This document shows, piece after piece, positions 59,541 to 64,000 of a DNA stretch of 64,000 nt. This DNA is from Henricia sp. BOLD:AAB3569 (taxonomy: Eukaryota; Echinodermata; Asteroidea; Spinulosida; Echinasteridae). The notes beneath the pieces were generated by a model that saw nothing but the letters and a program-made list of their open reading frames with translations, was not told the DNA's origin and made no database searches. The stretch covers positions 1 to 64,000 of the forward strand of contig JBBELK010000111.1 of assembly GCA_037783545.1 (NCBI GenBank), written 5' to 3'. A program made the translations under genes and the position numbers. How positions within the stretch are numbered: the stretch's first letter is position 1; the number at the start of each line of letters is the position of its first letter.

Positions 59541-59715
59541 TCCATTGCGACCCAACACATCCGATGTGTCCCTTTAAGCCGTCTGTATCGGTCTGTGTAG
59601 CGATTCACACGCAAACGGATGAAAAACGCATGTTAATTGTTTTGAATTATATAGGCCTACTGCACAGGAAATGAAATACATTGGTAACTTGTCTAAAAAG
59701 ACCAGTTGCTTGTTA

Positions 59716-59873
59716 AGCGGGCCTCCCACTGCGATTTTTGCCACAATTTTCTACGATTGAGTACGATTTGATACGAGAGTGTGTAGAGTCTATAGACAGT
59801 CTCTGGTAATTGTACCAAATCGTATCAATTCGTAGAAAATTCGTGGCGAAAATCGCACAGTGTGAGGTCCGCT
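59716..59873. mobile_element. 158-bp hairpin MITE with TTA target duplication, copy 2
   Basis: Same family as 44368-44528: ends AGCGGGCCTCCCACT and GTGAGGTCCGCT, TTA on both sides (59713-59715, 59874-59876). Confidence 0.8.
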
Positions 59874-59876
59874 TTA

Positions 59877-60490
59877 TAGTTGCATAAATCCTAAAGTCTA
59901 GTCCCGCCTTATATTTGCATACATCATAGAGTCTCGCCTTCGAGTCTATGGCACTAGCCAATGAAAGAGTGAAGCGCTAGATTACCTGTCAAATCGGTCT
60001 GTTTCTAAGTGATGCTCGCTGGTACATGTTACATATAAAATTACCTGTTGATTTAACATGTTGAAACATGTACCCGTTATAAAATTTCGTCAAAATAACG
60101 AAATAGGCGTTATTTAACTTACAATTAATGTCAACTTTAAAAGCTTGCACGTTTCCAAACTGCAACTAGAGGTACGTCTGTACTTTGAACACATCATAAC
60201 ATTTAACTGAATGTATTTTGTATAATTGATGACGTCATCGTAGTTTTGACTAAATAAGCATGTTTCGTGGTGTACAAGGTCTATAATCACCAAAGAGTTA
60301 TATAGAAAACTAGAGTGCGCACTCCCAATACACATTTCCACATATACTGACCTTATTAGTAATTTGCGCAAACATCCATAGAGATAAACTTTGAGAAAAT
60401 TGTTTTCAATTCCGTCATTGAGGGTGTCCTTCCGTGAGTTTAACCGATGGCGTGACCACAAGTTCATTTACCTTGTATGGTTGCACACAA
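59877..60490. other. Intronic DNA, no feature supported
   Basis: AT-rich. A 117-codon minus frame at 60114-60467 has no domain and is probably chance. Confidence 0.4.
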
Positions 60491-60950
60491 GTAAATAGGG
60501 CCCCCATAGGAACCAATGCTAAATGCCCAATTTTCAAAAATCATTAAAAAATACTCACAACTCTCTCAGCGTCTGGAGACAACAACCAAAATTCTCATTG
60601 AAATCTCATCTTTTTTAATTCTGTTCAATTTTATGGGGGTAATCCGTCACTTTTATTCCCTAATTTCCACATGAAACAAAACTACCCCTGCAAAAGTGAA
60701 AATTGCCAAACAGACCAGTGCCATTTTTGAAAAAAAAATCACATTCGCTACTGGGGAAAATAGGGCAACTTTCACGAGCTACATTCTCCAAAATGTTTGT
60801 ATAGTTGGAAGAAAGAATACCCCACATTACGATGGTGGCCAGTTTCCACACAAGACCACACTTGTTCAGCTCGCAATTCTCTCTAATATAGAATAATTTG
60901 AGTTCATGAGCTCGCGCACGGATCTCTGCCTATTTACTTGGGTGCACCCG
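60491..60950 (-). repeat. Dispersed repeat, minus copy
   Basis: Inverted partner of 43072-43524. It adds a short insertion (TTATGGGGGTAATCCG) relative to the plus copy and lacks the GA run. Confidence 0.8.
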
Positions 60951-61091
60951 TATAGACAGCCGAAGTGTGACGTGTTGCCATGGTGGTTCCTAAACATCAC
61001 GGCCGTGGGAAAAAAGTACCGAGCAAGTTCGGGCGGGCGACTATAGTTAACTAGACCATTGTCGATACGGAGCATACAACTCTATGATACG

Positions 61092-61360
61092 GAGCAAGCT
61101 CGGGCGAGCGACTATATTTAATCGGACTAACTTACCCCCGGGCCTTGGTTCCTCTAGTCAGACTAGCTAGTCAAACCACAAAGCGTTCGGGTGGCATCTA
61201 CATCCTATGGTTTAGTCTATAACTATAGTCGCCCGCCAGAACTTGCTCCTAGATGTTACCCGAACGCTGCGTGGTTTGACTAGCTAGTCTGACTTGAGGA
61301 ACCAAGCTCCGCGGGGGTAGGTTAGTCTAGTTAACTATAGTTGCCCGCCCGAACTTGCTC
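61092..61360. mobile_element. Foldback element with about 110-bp arms
   Basis: Arms 61092-61200 and 61250-61360: GAGCAAGCTCGGGCG mirrors CGCCCGAACTTGCTC, and the inner CTAGTCAGACTAGCTAGTCA mirrors TGACTAGCTAGTCTGACTTG. A third partial copy of the end (AACTATAGTCGCCCGCC) lies in the loop and another at about 61021-61050, indicating nested or repeated insertion. Confidence 0.75.
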
Positions 61361-61520
61361 ATGCACCATTGCAAAAATAATACACAAACACGGTTTTTAG
61401 TGTAGAGCCATTGCCTACGCACTATGCTGGCCTTTCGTTCCTCGCCAAAATACAGTACCATTTCAGGGGCCACTTAACTATCGTTTTCGTGCAATTTAGG
61501 TTGATGACAATGTTCCTTAC

Positions 61521-61586
61521 CCGTTGCAACCTCAGATGGTTTTGTTGTTACGGCAACCGGCGCTTCCGTTGTTTCCATTTCCGTGT
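61521..61586 (-). CDS. Linker exon upstream of the Methyltransf_FA-like exon
   Basis: Acceptor TTTTGCTCTTTCAG and donor ACGG/GTAAGGAAC bound 66 bp with phase 1 on both sides. In the frame that matches the downstream exon it reads TEMETTEAPVAVTTKPSEVA then T, and the final G completes a Glu codon with the next exon. The Thr/Pro/Glu-rich content is typical of an extracellular linker between domains (inference). The intron to 58359 is 3.16 kb and full of repeats. Further upstream exons were not identified in the window. Confidence 0.55.
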
Positions 61587-62009
61587 CTGAAAGAGCAAAA
61601 TACCATTTTGGATTGGACCATTTTGCAAGTATACCCTACAGATTCACCTGTTCAGATTTCCAGAAAATGGATTTTGTTGTAACCTAAAAATCATATAAAA
61701 AACTATCCATAAACATGACATTTGCAATCTCCAATTTGGATGTGGAAGCAAAAAGGTTGGTGTATTCACTGCACTGTTTAATAAAACAGATAAATTAATT
61801 TACAAAACATGATATTTTCTTTACGCCACGATATCCTTGAAAATAATACGGATTGAAGAAAATATGACAAACTATACGGTATCAAAATCTAAACACCCAT
61901 GGGAAAAATGGGGGCTCAAAAATGTAATCTGGACTCGCTCTTTTAATTGCGGCAGATAATAATATTCAATTAAAGTATGTTAAGTAAAATACATTTAAAC
62001 TAAGCAGAA
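61587..62009. other. No feature supported
   Basis: AT-rich, probably intronic to the minus-strand gene. Confidence 0.4.
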
Positions 62010-62390
62010 CAAATGGTTTTATCTCCCTGTGTGATTGAAGATATGCATGTTTTTGATTAAAACCGACCTGAGCAAAAATCAGCTCCGTACTTTGTCTTTA
62101 CGGTCACTTCGCCCCAAAACCATTTCGCCCCGAACCACTTCACCCTGAACCACGGCCTGTGCACGAAGTGTTTTTGAAGCCAAGTGGTGTAAGGGCGAAG
62201 TGGTTCTGAGGCAAGGAGGCTTTTGGGGAGAAGTGGGACGAAAAATAATTGTTTTGCTCATTTCTCAAAGACTATAGCACTTCAAACAAAACCATTTCAG
62301 GGAAAGTTTACTTCCGTCATCATGTTTATATTCTGTAAGTTATGTGTAAAATCTGGTAAAATTTCGGATTTTCGAGATTACCAATGATTA
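62010..62390 (-). mobile_element. TTCGCCCC-family element, copy 3
   Basis: Same orientation as copy 2, with a shorter repeat block (62100-62240) and a deletion around CTTTGTCTTTACGGTCAC. Confidence 0.72.
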
Positions 62391-62489
62391 GTTCTAACTT
62401 TAAAAAGCCCTAATAGTAAATTCATAGACATAGGACGCAATTACATGTGATATACAAAAGGTGTCGGTATCAATTTTGATTATTAAACC

Positions 62490-62645
62490 AACCCTTGACC
62501 CACACTCTTAAAAGAGTTGGGTCATTTTTGTGACCCAAACACTGGGTTGCATGTTACACGACCCAATTTGGGTTGTATCTGACCCAATTTGGGTTGAGTC
62601 ATAAATAACATGACACAATTCTGGGTCAGAAATCAACCCAACCTC
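62490..62645. repeat. TGACCCA/TGGGTTG cluster
   Basis: About ten alternating TGACCCA, TTGGGTC and GGGTTG words, including two near-identical GACCCAATTTGGGTTG palindromes. Looks like a foldback repeat end. Confidence 0.65.
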
Positions 62646-62737
62646 GAGTCAAGATAATATTAACATGTGATTGGTCAATATCTGTCATACGATACCGGTA
62701 CCGAGTAACATCAGCTAATCAGAGCCACGCGTGTTGG

Positions 62738-62745
62738 TGACGTCA
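62738..62745. promoter_or_regulatory. CRE palindrome upstream of the SAM-like gene
   Basis: A perfect TGACGTCA, 111 bp before the ATG at 62857; CREB/ATF-family factors bind this octamer. TGACGTCA also occurs elsewhere in the window, so function is only suggested by position. Confidence 0.3.
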
Positions 62746-62856
62746 TCATACCCAACTCAATCGATTTTCGCGGGAAGCTAGCTGGAAACCGCGTTACTGT
62801 GGCTGTTCGTCGATCTCTGTACAGTACACTACAACTAGTAGGCCTACAGAAATACA

Positions 62857-62923
62857 ATGGACTCTTTCGTGAAGAATAAATTGGAAGAATGGGGCTTGAC
62901 AGAATGGGCTAATTCCTTTGAAG
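62857..62923 (+). CDS. First coding exon, SAM-domain-like N-terminus
   Basis: ATG at 62857 opens 22 codons plus one base, ending at a strong donor GAAG/GTAAGAG (phase 1). The peptide begins MDSFVKNKLEEWGLTEWANS and ends FE. The spacing Phe-Val-x4-Leu-x2-Trp-x-Leu-x9-Phe is what the first helices of sterile-alpha-motif domains look like, especially those starting at the initiator Met. The remaining exons are not visible before 64000. The identity of the gene cannot be given. It is divergent from the minus-strand Methyltransf_FA-like gene, but whether they share a promoter is unknown because the 5' end of that gene is not found. Confidence 0.55.
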
Positions 62924-63723
62924 GTAAGAGATAATGGTGTTCTTTTTCAGCAACAAATAATCCGATATAATAATTGTAGTGTAAGCTGTAGCACGTACGG
63001 AGCATAGAGCAAGGCGGTCAACTGCCGTCAACGACCGTCAATTAACGGCCGTCCCCAGCATTTATCGGCCGTGTGCAGGCCGTCACAGGCTTTTCTCAAC
63101 CGCCCCGTCACAAAAAGAAGGAAATTGTAGCCAAAAAGAAATAAAAAAACAGAAACATTTTCTTCAAATCAAAGGAGGTGCCGATGTATCAGACGATACC
63201 ACTATGCATTTATAGGGGTATTTTTATGCAAATATCATTGTGTTGGGTGTTTTGTACATATGTACATTTATGTAGATGTGTACACAAAAGGTAGCACACC
63301 CCTTCTCCATTAATGGTTTGACCCACACAGCCAAAAGCAATACAATATGGCTGCCACCGCGCGGCGCAAAGCAACATCGTGAAGAAGTTAGATTATTCTT
63401 TCATTTTAAAGCAGATTTTACATCTTAAATGTGGAAATTATTTGTCATTGTGTTAGAATTGGCTAATTTCTCATTAAACATTTTAAAAGATGGCAGTTTA
63501 CGGCAGGCAGTTGACGGAAGTTGACGGCAATTACTAGCATTACTAGTATGACCATACATGTCATGCATGTAGACTATAGAGCATGGTCACCATGCCCCAT
63601 GTACATGTAGGCCTATGACAACCGTGTCAACAAGTCATGAAGTCAAGGTCTGTATCCATGATCATCTTCCCAATTCTTTCCGTTCAATGACAATGGTAAC
63701 CATTAAAACGTTATTAATCATAT
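62924..63723. other. Probable first intron
   Basis: Contains AACTGCCGTCAACGACCGTC near 63021 and GGCAGTTGACGGAAGTTGACG near 63507, related words in opposite orientation that may mark the ends of a degenerate DNA element. Confidence 0.4.
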
Positions 63724-63915
63724 ACCCTTTCACGGTTATTGACACCATCTTGTTCACAGGGCAGTTCGAACACACTTGCGTTGCTGTCTCGTGCGCGGAT
63801 CGTATACGAATGCATTGTTAGGTCACTGTGCATTAGTTACGATCCACGCATGCACACGGCAACGCGTGTTCGAAGTGCCCCGTGAACAAGATGGCGACGA
63901 TAACCGTGAAAGGGT
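63724..63915. mobile_element. 192-bp near-complete palindrome (MITE)
   Basis: Ends ACCCTTTCACGGTTAT and ATAACCGTGAAAGGGT. Inner CATCTTGTTCAC, CAGTTCGAACACAC or CGCGTGTTCGAAGTG, and GGATCGTA/TACGATCC segments continue the pairing. No ORF longer than chance. Confidence 0.75.
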
Positions 63916-64000
63916 TTATTGCACATGTATACAAGCGGTCGAGTCGAGTTAGTCGCCGGTCGAGTTAACTAAACCGGAAGCAGCATAGCGCACACAGGCA

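Overview
The window is eukaryotic nuclear DNA. Splice-site-bounded exons, non-LTR retrotransposon fragments, tRNA-derived SINE heads, many hairpin MITEs and a long satellite array point to a marine invertebrate, plausibly an echinoderm, hemichordate or cephalochordate. That guess rests on the repeat style, abundant ACATGTAC-type words and a farnesoic-acid-methyltransferase-like domain; the species cannot be fixed from the sequence.

Region 1 (1-24474) is one satellite array of about 90 monomers of 273 bp, with a 277-bp variant carrying an extra TATA. Monomers fall into at least five subtypes. The array switches strand about ten times and reuses the same recombinant junctions, giving a higher-order structure with direct and inverted copies. 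The apparent open frames across it (273 = 3 x 91) are by-products of the period, not genes.

Region 2 (24475-31708) is a palindrome with two 2.92-kb arms, about 99.9% identical by eye, around a 1.39-kb spacer that holds most of a 5'-truncated CR1/jockey-like LINE. Each arm carries two well-bounded candidate exons. The left arm stops exactly where the satellite begins. The right arm runs into single-copy DNA with two exons of a C2H2-like zinc-finger gene on the minus strand. The arm exons in the right arm have the same orientation and may belong to that gene.

Region 3 (32400-57900) is intergenic or intronic DNA packed with mobile-element debris: an element with 230-bp terminal inverted repeats, two copies of an ACAATCCTGG-ended MITE, a TTCGCCCC minisatellite-bearing family, a PIF/Harbinger-like MITE with TTA target duplications, tRNA-derived SINEs, a hAT-like MITE, remnants of two more LINEs, a cluster of GTGAGGGACGGA palindromes, and a three-level nest of transposons (53811-56177). 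Coding evidence here is weak: three small candidates of unknown function.

Region 4 (57938-64000) holds the best host-gene evidence: a minus-strand gene with a Methyltransf_FA-like exon (57938-58359) and a linker exon (61521-61586) separated by a repeat-filled 3.2-kb intron, and the first coding exon of a plus-strand gene (62857-62923) whose N-terminus resembles a SAM domain, with a perfect CRE palindrome upstream. No bacterial-type operons, CRISPR arrays or rRNA genes were seen.
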